Shown here: positions 34,156 to 42,684 of the stretch, in pieces
Layout of the letters: every line of letters starts with the position of its first letter
How positions within the stretch are numbered: the first letter of the stretch is position 1
NCBI GenBank assembly: GCA_016281815.1
Contig: JAEEJK010000050.1
Span: 35,237-99,236, forward strand
Length of the DNA: 64,000 nt
Direction of reading: 5' to 3'
DNA from: Prevotella sp.
Lineage (GTDB): Bacteria > Bacteroidota > Bacteroidia > Bacteroidales > Bacteroidaceae
Made by a program: the position numbers and the translations under genes
Notes under the pieces: model-generated
The model's database searches: none
The model's input: the letters and a program-made list of their open reading frames with translations, nothing else
What the model was told of the DNA's origin: nothing

Positions 34156-34797
34156 TCAGATGCTGATCATCTTCAGCAGTTTCATCAGAGACGTGGGATC
34201 CGTCCAACTGAAGTTGGGGTCGCTGATGGCCGTCTTCATCAGGCGGTGACGCTCCTTGTTGAGCACAACCCACAGGTCTCGGTCATGAGCCAGCACAAAT
34301 TTCCCGTCCAGATAGAAATAATAAACATAGATGATAGGGAACATCCTGTCCTCATGCTCAACGAAATTGTCAGCATAGGTTTCAAGTCGCTCGCTGCTGA
34401 AGTCGATATGGGTGAAATTGCGGTTGTTGATGAGGTTCTGCTTCCATGCCTTCAGGTCAATCAGTTCCACACAGTAGAGGCTGTTGCCCTTGATGGAATC
34501 GACGAAATAGGCCAGTTGGTTCTCAATGTTGATATATTTCTTGTCATCGAACTCCACAGACGCGACGATACTCATATTCGCCGATTTTGCCTCATTTCCC
34601 TGAAAATAGAGCAAGGAAGCATCCTTCATGAAGATATTGGAATTGGGAGCAGTCACCTGTTTCCCGCTCGTCAGGGTGACGACTGCTTTTTTGTTTTGCT
34701 CATATTTGGTGGGCAGTTCCTGCTTTTTTTGTGCAAACGCTATGCCGGCCAACAACAGTGCCAGCAGCATGCAGAAAAATCTCATGGTCGTTTTCAT
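34156..34797 (-). CDS. secreted protein of unknown function
   Basis: A 213-residue protein with a clear signal peptide (FFCMLLALLLAGIAFAQ) and no lipobox. The mature part alternates predicted beta-strands (KAVVTLTSGKQVTA, SIVASVEFDDKKYINIENQL, PIIYVYYFYLDGKFVLAHD), without a domain I recognise. Two starts are possible: ATG 34797 and ATG 34785. It has a 120-base gap to the upstream-encoded esterase and is divergent from tolC. Likely periplasmic or surface-exposed. Confidence 0.75.
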   Translation of the reverse strand: MKTTMRFFCMLLALLLAGIAFAQKKQELPTKYEQNKKAVVTLTSGKQVTAPNSNIFMKDASLLYFQGNEAKSANMSIVASVEFDDKKYINIENQLAYFVDSIKGNSLYCVELIDLKAWKQNLINNRNFTHIDFSSERLETYADNFVEHEDRMFPIIYVYYFYLDGKFVLAHDRDLWVVLNKERHRLMKTAISDPNFSWTDPTSLMKLLKMISI

Positions 34798-34907
34798 GTG
34801 AGATAGTTTTTCTTACGTAATTCTTGTTTGGTCTTATATCTTTTAGACGTTTGGAAAGGGAAAAAGATTAAGTAATTGGTTAACGGATATAGAAAAAAAA
34901 GCCATTT

Positions 34908-34939
34908 CTTGAAATTATCCGGAAAATAATGTACTTTTG
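34908..34939 (+). promoter_or_regulatory. promoter of the tolC-like gene
   Basis: -7 element TACTTTTG (34932-34939) is an exact TAnnTTTG match; CTTG at 34908-34911 with a 20-base spacer is a one-mismatch -33 element. The start codon is 56 bases downstream. Confidence 0.7.
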
Positions 34940-34994
34940 TACATTGTTTACCCATCAATAGGATTATAAAAGCATTCATCACACCATACCAAGA

Positions 34995-36332
34995 ATGAAC
35001 AAGTTATTATTGTGTTGTGCCTGTCTGTTCTTTGCTGCCACTTTGCCCGTCAGCGGACAGGTGACAGAAAAGAAATGGACATTGCAGGAATGCATCAACT
35101 ATGCACTGCAGAACAACATCACCCTCAAGAAAAGTCAGATACAGCGACAGACCGCTCTGGAAGATGTGGAGCAGTCAAAGGCCGAGTTGCTTCCCTCACT
35201 CAATGCATCCACCAGTCAGAATGTCGTTTACAGACCCTTCATCGCTTCTGGTCAAAGCACTGTCGCCAACGGTTATGTGCAGTCGAGCATCGACAAGGTG
35301 TACTACAACGGCAGTTATGGTGTGAATGCCAACTGGACGGTATGGAACGGCAAGCGCAACCACAACACCATCAAACTCAACCAGTTGACAGCACAAAAAG
35401 CGGAACTTGACTCGGTGACAAGTGCCCGTTCGATTGAGGAGCGAATCGTGCAACTCTACACGCAAATCCTTTACACCAACGAGGCTATTTCCGTCGCCAG
35501 ACAGAGTCTCGAGGCGAGCAAGGTGAATGAGAGCCGCGGCAATACCATGGTAGAGGTGGGAAAGATGAGCAAAGCCGACCTCGCCCAACTCAGTGCGCAG
35601 CGTGCCCAGGACGAGTACAATCTGGTGGCAGCGGAGAGTCAGGTGAAGAATTACAAATTCCAACTCAAGCAGTTGTTGGAACTCACCGAGGCTCCCGACT
35701 TCGACGTCGTTATTCCCCAATACACCGATGCGCAGGCTCTTGAGTCCATACCCGCCCTCACCAGCGTCTACGCTGAGGCACTGAACAACAGACCGGAGAT
35801 CAGGAATGCCCTTTTGGCCATTGAGAGCAGCGATGTGAGCATCGACATAGCCCGTGCCGCCAAAAGCCCTACGGTCAGCGTGAGCGGTTCATTGGGCACC
35901 AACACCACCTCGATGGATGACAGAGGATTCGGACACCAACTCAAGACCAACTTTGACATGGCGGTCGGAGCCAACCTGAGCATACCCATCCTTGATAATC
36001 GCCAGGCGAAAACTGCGGTGAACAAAGCGCGGCTCCAACGCGAGAGCAACCTACTCGACTTGAAAGACAAGCAGAAGACACTCTACAACACCATAGAGAC
36101 TTATTGGATAGATGCCACCACCAACCAAAGCAAGTTCAAGGCGGCCAAGGTGGCAACGGAAAGTCAGCTGACCAGTTATGAACTGCTCAGCGAGCAGTTC
36201 CGTCTCGGATTGAAAAACATTGCCGAACTGATGACGGGCAAGACCAACCTGGTGAAGGCTCAGCAAAACGAGTTGGAGAGCAAATACCTGACCATCTACA
36301 ACATCTACATGTTGAAATTTTTTCAGAAATGA
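34995..36332 (+). CDS. TolC family outer-membrane efflux protein
   Basis: A 445-residue outer-membrane channel subunit with signal peptide (LLLCCACLFFAATLPVSGQ). The two internally repeated TolC halves are visible: WTLQECINYALQNNITLKKS in the first and EALNNRPEIRNALLAIESSD in the second, each followed by long coiled-coil segments. The C terminus ends near IYNIYMLKFFQK. Usually such genes are next to an RND or ABC pump and a membrane-fusion protein; none is adjacent here, so its inner-membrane partner is encoded elsewhere. It has its own promoter. Confidence 0.93.
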   Translation: MNKLLLCCACLFFAATLPVSGQVTEKKWTLQECINYALQNNITLKKSQIQRQTALEDVEQSKAELLPSLNASTSQNVVYRPFIASGQSTVANGYVQSSIDKVYYNGSYGVNANWTVWNGKRNHNTIKLNQLTAQKAELDSVTSARSIEERIVQLYTQILYTNEAISVARQSLEASKVNESRGNTMVEVGKMSKADLAQLSAQRAQDEYNLVAAESQVKNYKFQLKQLLELTEAPDFDVVIPQYTDAQALESIPALTSVYAEALNNRPEIRNALLAIESSDVSIDIARAAKSPTVSVSGSLGTNTTSMDDRGFGHQLKTNFDMAVGANLSIPILDNRQAKTAVNKARLQRESNLLDLKDKQKTLYNTIETYWIDATTNQSKFKAAKVATESQLTSYELLSEQFRLGLKNIAELMTGKTNLVKAQQNELESKYLTIYNIYMLKFFQK

Positions 36333-36403
36333 GGTAAACAGATTCGATATTGAGGATGATTTTACACCCTCATCTTAGCAGAATTCAAATTTGTAATGTC
36401 TAT

Positions 36404-37897
36404 ATGATGTCAAGACATTATTTCTACCTCGTTTTCGCCATGGTGCTCATCTCAACGAATGTCGTCCATGCTCAGAAGAAAGTGTACGTCCCTGAAAGCC
36501 TGCGTGGCATGGACCTGGCAAGCGACACTTCGCAATGGTCGTTCCAGCGCAGCATAGAGACCCCCGACCTCATCTTCATGTGGGAGAAGGGGTTCGGGCA
36601 AGACCTCAACCATCCGCCTCTCCTAGATGGCAAGCCGATGGCTTTCCGGTTGGACAACATCAGGTACCGGGCGCAGCAATTCTACAATTTCTTCCGCGAC
36701 ACGCTGGGATGGGTGAAAGGCCCGTCCAAAGCCGACCGCTACAAGATGATGGTCATGATCAAGTATTCCCTTGACGGCAAGGCCTATGGTGGGTCGTACG
36801 ACAATTTCATCGGCGCACTCTGGGTGACTCCCAATTTCCTACAGAATGAAAAAATGAATGCCATAGCCCATGAGTTGGGGCATTGCTTCCAGTTCCAGAT
36901 CGTGGCCGACAGCGTAGGACAACAATGGATCAACACCGGCTTCAAGGAGATGACTTCGCAGTGGATGCTCTGGCAAGTCAACCCCGACTGGGTCACCGAC
37001 GAGATCGACCATCTCGCAGCCTTCAGGAAACTGACTCACAAGGCCTTCCTCCATAAGGAGAACATTTATCATTCACCTTACGTCATACAGTGGTGGAGCG
37101 ACCTGCATGGACGGGAGAGCATCGCTGAACTTTACCGTCAACACAGAACAGGTGAAGACGCGGCGACGACCTACATGCGTATGTACGGACTTGACCAGGG
37201 AGCATTCTGCGACGAAATGTTCCGAGGCTATCAGCATCTGGTCAATTTCGATTTCCAGCATGCACGGCGTGAGACACGTCCCTATGCCTGTACGTTCGAC
37301 ACCGAGTTGGAGGACAAAGGCGGAGGATGGCTAGGTCCCAAAAACTTGCCCGAGGATTATGGCTTCAATGCCATCCTGCTGGACGAACGCGTGGACCTCA
37401 ATGCCAAAACGTTCAAGGTGCGTGTCAAAGGTGACAACCTGCGCTACGGCTTCGTGGGAGTCACCCTCGATGATGAATGCATCTACGGTGCCGTCAACGC
37501 CCCCGTGTTGCGCATCCCTAAGAATAAGCAGTTGAGGCATCTCTACCTCGTGGTGATGGGAGCGCCCCAGCATCACGAAGGCGTGATGGCGACACGCCCC
37601 CGCAGTTCCATGCGCATGCGTGGTGTGTCGAGTACAAAAGGCTCCAACGCCCCCCTCATCGTCGTCAATGGCGACGTATGGGAAACCGACACCAAAAAAT
37701 TCAACTTCTCTTACGCCAATAAGGAGAAACTTGCAAAATTCCTCAACGTCAACACTGAAGACATCGTGAGCATCGCAATGATCAAAGGTGCCGCCGCCAC
37801 CGATATCTGGGGTTCGCAAGGCTCCAATGGCGTGATTGAAATAAAGACGGTGAGTGGCTATCGCCAATATCCTTATATGTTCAAGATATCCTATTGA
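36404..37897 (+). CDS. secreted HExxH zinc metallopeptidase-like protein with C-terminal TonB-plug-like domain
   Basis: A 497-residue protein (ATG 36404; ATG 36407 also possible; upstream in-frame TTG 36350 adds a segment not resembling a signal). Signal peptide YFYLVFAMVLISTNVVHAQ. The central region shows AIAHELGHCFQFQ with a zinc-type HELGH at residues 156-160, as in DUF6055-like putative peptidases. A carbohydrate-binding/jelly-roll-like stretch follows. Residues about 415-490 (PLIVVNGD, NVNTEDIVSIAMIKGAAATD, IWGSQGSNGVIEIKTV) reproduce the plug domain of SusC/TonB-dependent receptors, but no beta-barrel follows. The protein thus seems to combine an enzyme with an isolated plug module. 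Confidence 0.8.
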   Translation: MMSRHYFYLVFAMVLISTNVVHAQKKVYVPESLRGMDLASDTSQWSFQRSIETPDLIFMWEKGFGQDLNHPPLLDGKPMAFRLDNIRYRAQQFYNFFRDTLGWVKGPSKADRYKMMVMIKYSLDGKAYGGSYDNFIGALWVTPNFLQNEKMNAIAHELGHCFQFQIVADSVGQQWINTGFKEMTSQWMLWQVNPDWVTDEIDHLAAFRKLTHKAFLHKENIYHSPYVIQWWSDLHGRESIAELYRQHRTGEDAATTYMRMYGLDQGAFCDEMFRGYQHLVNFDFQHARRETRPYACTFDTELEDKGGGWLGPKNLPEDYGFNAILLDERVDLNAKTFKVRVKGDNLRYGFVGVTLDDECIYGAVNAPVLRIPKNKQLRHLYLVVMGAPQHHEGVMATRPRSSMRMRGVSSTKGSNAPLIVVNGDVWETDTKKFNFSYANKEKLAKFLNVNTEDIVSIAMIKGAAATDIWGSQGSNGVIEIKTVSGYRQYPYMFKISY

Positions 37898-38553
37898 CGA
37901 ATTATTGTCTCAACTTCTGACACCATCTTCACCATCTCCTCGGGCTGTGAGATGAAGACGGTGGCTCCATGTGCCAGGAGGAAGTCACGGTCACGGAATC
38001 CCCACAGCACGCTGACACAAGGAATGGCGCATGCTTTCGCCGTGGCGATGTCCACATCACTGTCACCGATATAGATGGTCTGTTCCTTCTTCGCACCCAG
38101 CAGCCTCATTGCCTCCAAGACAGTGTCGGGCGCCGGTTTTCTCCTGATGCGCTCACTCTCTCCGATAGCCACATCAATGAGCGTGCCGAAATAATGCTGG
38201 CACAGCGACTTCGTGGCGGCATCAAACTTGTTGCTCACCACTGCCGTGGCATGTCCCTCCTCCCTGAGGCGGGCGAGCATCGGCATGATGCCCGGATAGG
38301 GCTGAGTGGTGTCCATGCTGTGATGCAGGTAATGCTTCCGGAAAGTAGCGAGCACCTCCTCAAACCGGGGATCGCTCTCACCATCGGGCACTGCCTGCTG
38401 CATGAGCCGCCTCACCCCATTGCCCACAAAACGGCGAACCTCATCCCGGGAGCGCTCAGGAAGTCCGAACGCACGCAGTGCATAGTTGGTACTGGCAGCC
38501 AAGTCGTCGAGGGTGTCCAGCAATGTTCCGTCAAGATCAAAGATGCAGTTCAT
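37891..38553 (-). CDS. HAD-family phosphatase (phosphoglycolate-phosphatase-like)
   Basis: A 220-residue haloacid-dehalogenase-type hydrolase. Motif I FDLDGTLLDTLDD (nucleophile Asp6, acid/base Asp8), motif II VVSNK, motif III lysine in RRKPAPDTVLEA, and motif IV IYIGDSDVDIATAKA are all present. A helical cap domain lies between motifs I and II. Substrate is not evident; Gph-type enzymes act on phosphoglycolate or other small phosphates. It overlaps the end of the convergent metallopeptidase gene by seven bases and starts four bases inside the upstream glucanotransferase gene (ATGA), so it is translationally coupled to that gene. Confidence 0.9.
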   Translation of the reverse strand: MNCIFDLDGTLLDTLDDLAASTNYALRAFGLPERSRDEVRRFVGNGVRRLMQQAVPDGESDPRFEEVLATFRKHYLHHSMDTTQPYPGIMPMLARLREEGHATAVVSNKFDAATKSLCQHYFGTLIDVAIGESERIRRKPAPDTVLEAMRLLGAKKEQTIYIGDSDVDIATAKACAIPCVSVLWGFRDRDFLLAHGATVFISQPEEMVKMVSEVETIIRQ

Positions 38554-41273
38554 TTTCTCTTGCTGTGTTTGGCCATGGTCCGTATTTTCGTGTTATATTT
38601 AGTGGCATCGAGCAGTTGTTCGATGGTGGGCCGCATACGGAAGCGCCAAGGATTATACATATCGTATGGGGAGTTGATGCGCTCATCGGCAGCATTGCTG
38701 TGGCGCAGTTCAACATCCATAGCCAACCAGTCCTGCAAGGCGAGGATGCAGAGCATCGATGGCGAATACATCTGCCTTGCCACAATCTGCTCGGCCAGAT
38801 GGGGCGGCAACTGTTTCGGCGCTTTCCCCTGCTGTTGGAGCATGACGGCATAATAACGCTGTGTGCGTCCGAGATTCTCCTCCCACCACAGCCTCAGCGG
38901 CGGCATGTCGTGGGTGGACAGCGTGCACACACTGCGGTAGGGATTTGCCTCCAGGTGAGCGAACTCATATCCTGGCTGTTTGGGCATTGCCTGAATCTCC
39001 AGCGACAGTATGCGCTGACGCTCAAGCACCTGCGCTACGCATGACGGCAGCATGCCAAGATCCTCGGCGCAGACCAGCATCCGGGTTCCGTCCAAAATAC
39101 CCTCCAGAAGTTGCTCTGCCCCAAAAGCCCAAAACGCATTGTGGCGTTCATAGTAATAGTTGTTGTAGAGACGCATGAAGGCATCCTTCTCTTCCGCGCT
39201 GAGAATCTCATAGACAGGTTCGTTGTAGACCATGAACCTCGGATGATACATCCCCTCTATGTGAAGGTCCTCAAGGAAGAGCACATTGGCGATGAGCCGG
39301 TATAGTCCGTCCCTGATCCACAGGCTGTTCTCATCGGTCAGCCCTCCGAAATGGTTGCGCACCTTGACTTGCGTGTCATATTCCTCGCGCAGCGCATAAA
39401 GGCCATATTGCTGACGGATGAGGAAATGCTCCCTGACATAGTTGGCATGAATGCCGAAAAGCCGCTCCAAGATTCCGTCATTGATGAACGGGCGAGTGTG
39501 GAGATCGCGTCGGAACACCAGTCCCGTGCGTGAGATTTCCTCTTCACTGAGCGGGAGCGCAGGATGGAAATGTCCCATGGTGGCAAGCACGGCATGGTCG
39601 GGAATCTCCCAAATGCGGAAATACCCCACCGTGTGGTCCAGCCGAAGCGCATCGAAATACTGTTCCAAATGGGCCATCCGACGACGGAACCAGGCGAAAA
39701 TGCCGTGGGGTGCCATTGTGTCATGCCTGTCTTCGGCATCCGTCCACCGGTATGGTGGGAAGCCCCAGTTCTGTCCGTTATACGACTCCTGGTCGGGGGG
39801 TGTTCCTATCTGTGCTCCGAAGTCGAAAAACTCCGGATGCTGCCATGTCTCCACACTGTCGCGGTAAACTCCGATAGGCAGATCGCCCATCAATGCTACT
39901 CCCCGATCATGGGCATGCTGCACTGCCGCCGACAGTTGCCGGTGGAGATGGTACTGGATGAAACAAATGCGCCCAAAATCCTTTGCATGCTCCTGCAGAA
40001 AGGAGCGGATTTGCTGCTCATCATAGACGACATGGTCGGGCCAGTCGGCAAACCGAGCAGTGTGATGCATATCCCTCAGGATACAGAAGGCGGCATAGGG
40101 CATCAGCCATTCTTCATTGGCTGCCATAAATGCCTGACAGTCGGCGTCTTCCAGAACTGCTTTTCCCGATTCGGCATACACCTCATCAACATAGGCCATC
40201 TTCACTTTGTCTACGGCCATATAGTCGCTGTAGTCCATTGCGTTGAGTTCCCTGCGCTGCCGGTTGTATGCCACCGTATGCTCCGTATCATGAAGAGGCG
40301 GCAACTGCTCCAAATCGAGATAATGAGGATGGAGGGCGAAGGCTGAGATGGTATTGTATGGATGCGAGTCGGTCCAGGAATGCATGGTGGTGGTGTCTGC
40401 CACTGGCAGCAACTGCACGATGCTCAGACCGACATCCGCAGCCCAGTCTGTGAAACGCAAGAGGTCGCCGAAATCACCCACTCCGAACGAATGTTCTGAA
40501 CGCAGCGAGAACACCGGGACAGCCACTCCGGCAGCCTTCCATTCCGATTCTGCCACCCTGAGCGATTCCCCATAAAGCACCAATACTTCGCCATCGCGCA
40601 TCTCCGCGTCAAATGTCGAACGGTTGTCACCTTCCTCCCAGGCATTGAGTTGGTTGGTCTTCGTGTTCACCACCACATATTTGTATTCCAGGGGCAACGG
40701 CATTCCCTCTATATTGACAGAGAGCATCCACTCGCTGTCACCGATGGGGTTCATCTTGAGGAAACGCGACGGACTCCAACTACCGATGGCGGGATGACTT
40801 CCGCAGAGGCCAACCGTCTCACCCTCGCGCAACTGCGGTGCCGAAACACGGAAAATGATCGTCCTTCGGAACAGCGGCATCCGCATCATGGTCACCGGGG
40901 TATGTCTCTTCCCGCTGTTCGCCACCTGATAGGCATGACTGTAGAGATGAGCCTGCAAAGGCACGTCGCGCCAGCAGTCGGGGAAATAGTAGTCGCGTGT
41001 GCTGTCGAAGGCATAGAGCCGAGGCACCTTGTTCCACTCTTTTCTGAGCAGATGTCCTTCGCTGTCCATTACCTGATAATGATAGGTAAGCGAGGTGATG
41101 GGGCGCTGCCGTGACTCCATCACAGAGGTCTCGACTGTCCACACCTCCCCGTCGTCTGTGGTCATGGGCAGCAGGTAGTTGCGTGTCCGTCCGTCATCGC
41201 TGTAATAGGTAATGGCGACATGGAGACTCTGGCCCCAGGGAGTACTGTAATGTATTCTGAATTTGAGTTTCAT
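38550..41273 (-). CDS. malQ: 4-alpha-glucanotransferase with N-terminal CBM20 domains
   Basis: A 907-residue GH77 enzyme that transfers alpha-1,4-glucan segments, for maltodextrin or glycogen metabolism. Two CBM20-type starch-binding domains occupy roughly residues 1-115 and 130-240 (LKFRIHYSTPWGQSLHVAIT and IIFRVSAPQLREGETVGLCG). GH77 catalytic motifs follow: SFGVGDFGDLLRFTDWAADV, GDLPIGVYRDSVETW, ALRLDHTVGYFRIWEIP (nucleophile Asp in RLDH), CAEDLGMLPSCV (acid/base Glu) and STHDMPPLRLWWEEN. This DPE2-like architecture is usual in Bacteroidetes. Cytoplasmic, no signal peptide. A promoter is seen at 41320-41351. Confidence 0.93.
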   Translation of the reverse strand: MKLKFRIHYSTPWGQSLHVAITYYSDDGRTRNYLLPMTTDDGEVWTVETSVMESRQRPITSLTYHYQVMDSEGHLLRKEWNKVPRLYAFDSTRDYYFPDCWRDVPLQAHLYSHAYQVANSGKRHTPVTMMRMPLFRRTIIFRVSAPQLREGETVGLCGSHPAIGSWSPSRFLKMNPIGDSEWMLSVNIEGMPLPLEYKYVVVNTKTNQLNAWEEGDNRSTFDAEMRDGEVLVLYGESLRVAESEWKAAGVAVPVFSLRSEHSFGVGDFGDLLRFTDWAADVGLSIVQLLPVADTTTMHSWTDSHPYNTISAFALHPHYLDLEQLPPLHDTEHTVAYNRQRRELNAMDYSDYMAVDKVKMAYVDEVYAESGKAVLEDADCQAFMAANEEWLMPYAAFCILRDMHHTARFADWPDHVVYDEQQIRSFLQEHAKDFGRICFIQYHLHRQLSAAVQHAHDRGVALMGDLPIGVYRDSVETWQHPEFFDFGAQIGTPPDQESYNGQNWGFPPYRWTDAEDRHDTMAPHGIFAWFRRRMAHLEQYFDALRLDHTVGYFRIWEIPDHAVLATMGHFHPALPLSEEEISRTGLVFRRDLHTRPFINDGILERLFGIHANYVREHFLIRQQYGLYALREEYDTQVKVRNHFGGLTDENSLWIRDGLYRLIANVLFLEDLHIEGMYHPRFMVYNEPVYEILSAEEKDAFMRLYNNYYYERHNAFWAFGAEQLLEGILDGTRMLVCAEDLGMLPSCVAQVLERQRILSLEIQAMPKQPGYEFAHLEANPYRSVCTLSTHDMPPLRLWWEENLGRTQRYYAVMLQQQGKAPKQLPPHLAEQIVARQMYSPSMLCILALQDWLAMDVELRHSNAADERINSPYDMYNPWRFRMRPTIEQLLDATKYNTKIRTMAKHSKRK

Positions 41274-41319
41274 AGTGTTGTCGTTGTGCTGTCGGAATGT
41301 ATTTTTCCGACTCTCAACG

Positions 41320-41351
41320 CAAAATTACACATTTGTCACGGCATGAGCAAG
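41320..41351 (-). promoter_or_regulatory. promoter of the glucanotransferase-HAD operon
   Basis: Minus-strand TAATTTTG (41320-41327) matches TAnnTTTG; CTTG (41348-41351) with a 20-base spacer is a one-mismatch -33. The leader is about 40 bases. Confidence 0.68.
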
Positions 41352-41430
41352 AAAAACGAAGGATTTTCTGAATTTGATCTTTTCCAATAATCATAGACAT
41401 ATCTTCTTCTGTTGTTGCAAAGAAATATAA

Positions 41431-41486
41431 AAAAACGAGTAAACTTGCTAAACCTCGTTTTTTTTTATCAAGTTTAGCAAGTTTAC
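41431..41486. terminator. bidirectional terminator overlapping a second inverted repeat
   Basis: AAAAACGAG (41431-41439) pairs with CTCGTTTTT (41454-41462), followed by T-runs on both strands. Its loop carries GTAAACTTGCTAAAC (41439-41453), which pairs perfectly with GTTTAGCAAGTTTAC (41472-41486). The two stems share a base and compete, an arrangement similar to terminator/antiterminator pairs. Confidence 0.75.
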
Positions 41487-41629
41487 CCCATTTTTCTCAT
41501 TGTTCCCCTATAATCAGATGCAAGTAACCTCTAGCCCGAATGTGTTTTCTATAATAAACAATTTAGGCTTAAAAGTGTTTACCATGCTAAACACGTCTTT
41601 CGTCTGGGATGACAGGTCCACTTTTATAA

Positions 41630-41875
41630 TCACACTTTCTCTCCAGACACACTTTTGGAGATAGTATTCTGCTTGTTGCAACTATCGACCAAGGAATGAA
41701 GACCCCTGATGAAAAACATGAAATCATCATCAAAACAAGGAAAAATGATCATTGAAATGTCCCCAAAGATCACACTGATCAGTCCCCAATAATCACCAAT
41801 GATCAGGTACGACTTCAAAGACAGCCCACTCGACTGATGGGAGGATTGCAGATTCAGAAACTCTTCGTGTGACAT
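41630..41875 (-). pseudogene. short gene with IS66 accessory-protein-like N terminus
   Basis: From ATG 41875 an 81-residue product reads MSHEEFLNLQSSHQSSGLSL KSYL at its N terminus, which resembles the start of IS66-type TnpA/HTH accessory proteins; after about residue 25 the similarity ends. The rest is written by a sequence containing two near-copies of a 23/24-base unit (TGATCA...TTGGGGAC, about 41758-41805). A full promoter stands upstream at 41910-41941. It is probably an insertion-sequence remnant joined to repeat DNA; whether the product is made is unknown. Confidence 0.45.
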
Positions 41876-41909
41876 TACAAAACAGTTGTAGTTGGGTGCA
41901 CTATTGCAG

Positions 41910-41941
41910 GACAAAGGTACAACCAAACTACAACTGTCACA
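41910..41941 (-). promoter_or_regulatory. promoter of the IS66-like remnant
   Basis: Minus-strand TTTG (41938-41941), 20 bases, TACCTTTG (41910-41917): complete consensus. It lies inside an 11-bp inverted repeat CAGTTGTAGTT/AACTACAACTG (41881-41891 / 41924-41934), so a palindromic operator may cover it. Confidence 0.75.
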
Positions 41942-42014
41942 ATGTGTTTTATTAGGATGCTTACGCTCGCTCGGATCTTGCACCCGTTAGCTAATACTCA
42001 TTCTGAGCGTACAA

Positions 42015-42045
42015 AAGCATCCGCCGCGAATGCGGCGGATAGCTT
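42015..42045 (-). terminator. GC-rich hairpin after the cohesin gene
   Basis: ATCCGCCGC (42019-42027) pairs with GCGGCGGAT (42032-42040) over a GAAT loop, extended by AAGC/GCTT. On the minus strand it is followed by GCTTTTG. It is 20-50 bases past the stop of the 204-residue cohesin protein and is a likely terminator of that operon. Confidence 0.7.
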
Positions 42046-42064
42046 CATAGCTTTTAAGTGAAAG

Positions 42065-42679
42065 TCAGTTAGCTAACACCATTTTTACAAGTAACATTAC
42101 ATCGGCAACGGAGATTTTCCCATCTTTATTGAGATCTCCAAGGATTCCACAGTCACAGTCTTTCTCTTTTACACTGATGACAGATTGAGAGCCGTCGATG
42201 GGATAGCGTTCGGCATCAGGGTCAGTGAGAACAACGTTATTCAGGTTGATGTCGAAGTCGCCGCCAAGGCCACTTGCCACATTGACCGTGATGGTGCAAA
42301 CCTCACCTGAATTGCCATCGAAGGTGTAAGCCTTTGATGAATTACACAATACGCGTAGTGAACCATCTTCCAAAGTCTCAGTATCAAAATAGTTCATCTT
42401 CTTTTCTGTCGTACGCGCAGTACTGAGTTCAACCATCAGAAAATCATCCTCATCTGTTGCTACGGTGATACCGTCGGGCAATAGCAAGTCAAACTGGAAT
42501 CCGCGAACTGCCAATGTGTTGTTCATCTGTACCGACAATATAATTTGTTCTCCGGGATTGGCAGTGGCGTTCTCCACATAAATGACATTGTCACGATTGC
42601 TGATATCTGTTTTTTGGGCCGATGCTGTCATGGCAGATATCATGATGGCCATGATAATCCATATCAATCTTGTTTTCAT
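42065..42679 (-). CDS. secreted cohesin-like protein with half dockerin
   Basis: A 204-residue secreted protein with signal peptide (LIWIIMAIMISAMTASAQ). Residues about 30-160 form a cohesin-type beta-sandwich (GEQIILSVQMNNTLAVRGFQ, DLLLPDGITVA, GEVCTITVNV). The end carries one dockerin type-I repeat, GDLNKDGKISVADVMLLVKM, with the calcium ligands D/N/D; a full dockerin has two. The cohesin domain is about two-thirds identical by eye to that of the 2062-residue protein encoded five bases upstream, including MNYFDTETLEDGSLRVLCNS, so this gene is a partial duplicate. It may bind the large protein or other dockerins at the cell surface. Confidence 0.87.
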   Translation of the reverse strand: MKTRLIWIIMAIMISAMTASAQKTDISNRDNVIYVENATANPGEQIILSVQMNNTLAVRGFQFDLLLPDGITVATDEDDFLMVELSTARTTEKKMNYFDTETLEDGSLRVLCNSSKAYTFDGNSGEVCTITVNVASGLGGDFDINLNNVVLTDPDAERYPIDGSQSVISVKEKDCDCGILGDLNKDGKISVADVMLLVKMVLAN

Positions 42680-42684
42680 AATGA

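Larger units (their letters stand above)
41274..42064. other. 790-base gap with promoters, terminators and a remnant gene
   Basis: Apart from the glucanotransferase promoter, this gap contains a bidirectional terminator with a competing inverted repeat (41431-41486), a small hairpin GTGTTTA/TAAACAC (41575-41581 / 41588-41594), a short minus-strand gene with its own promoter (41630-41941), and a GC-rich hairpin near the end of the cohesin gene (42015-42045). Directly repeated 9-mers GTTAGCTAA stand at 41986-41994 and 42068-42076 and bracket that hairpin. No full-length gene was found. Confidence 0.7.
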
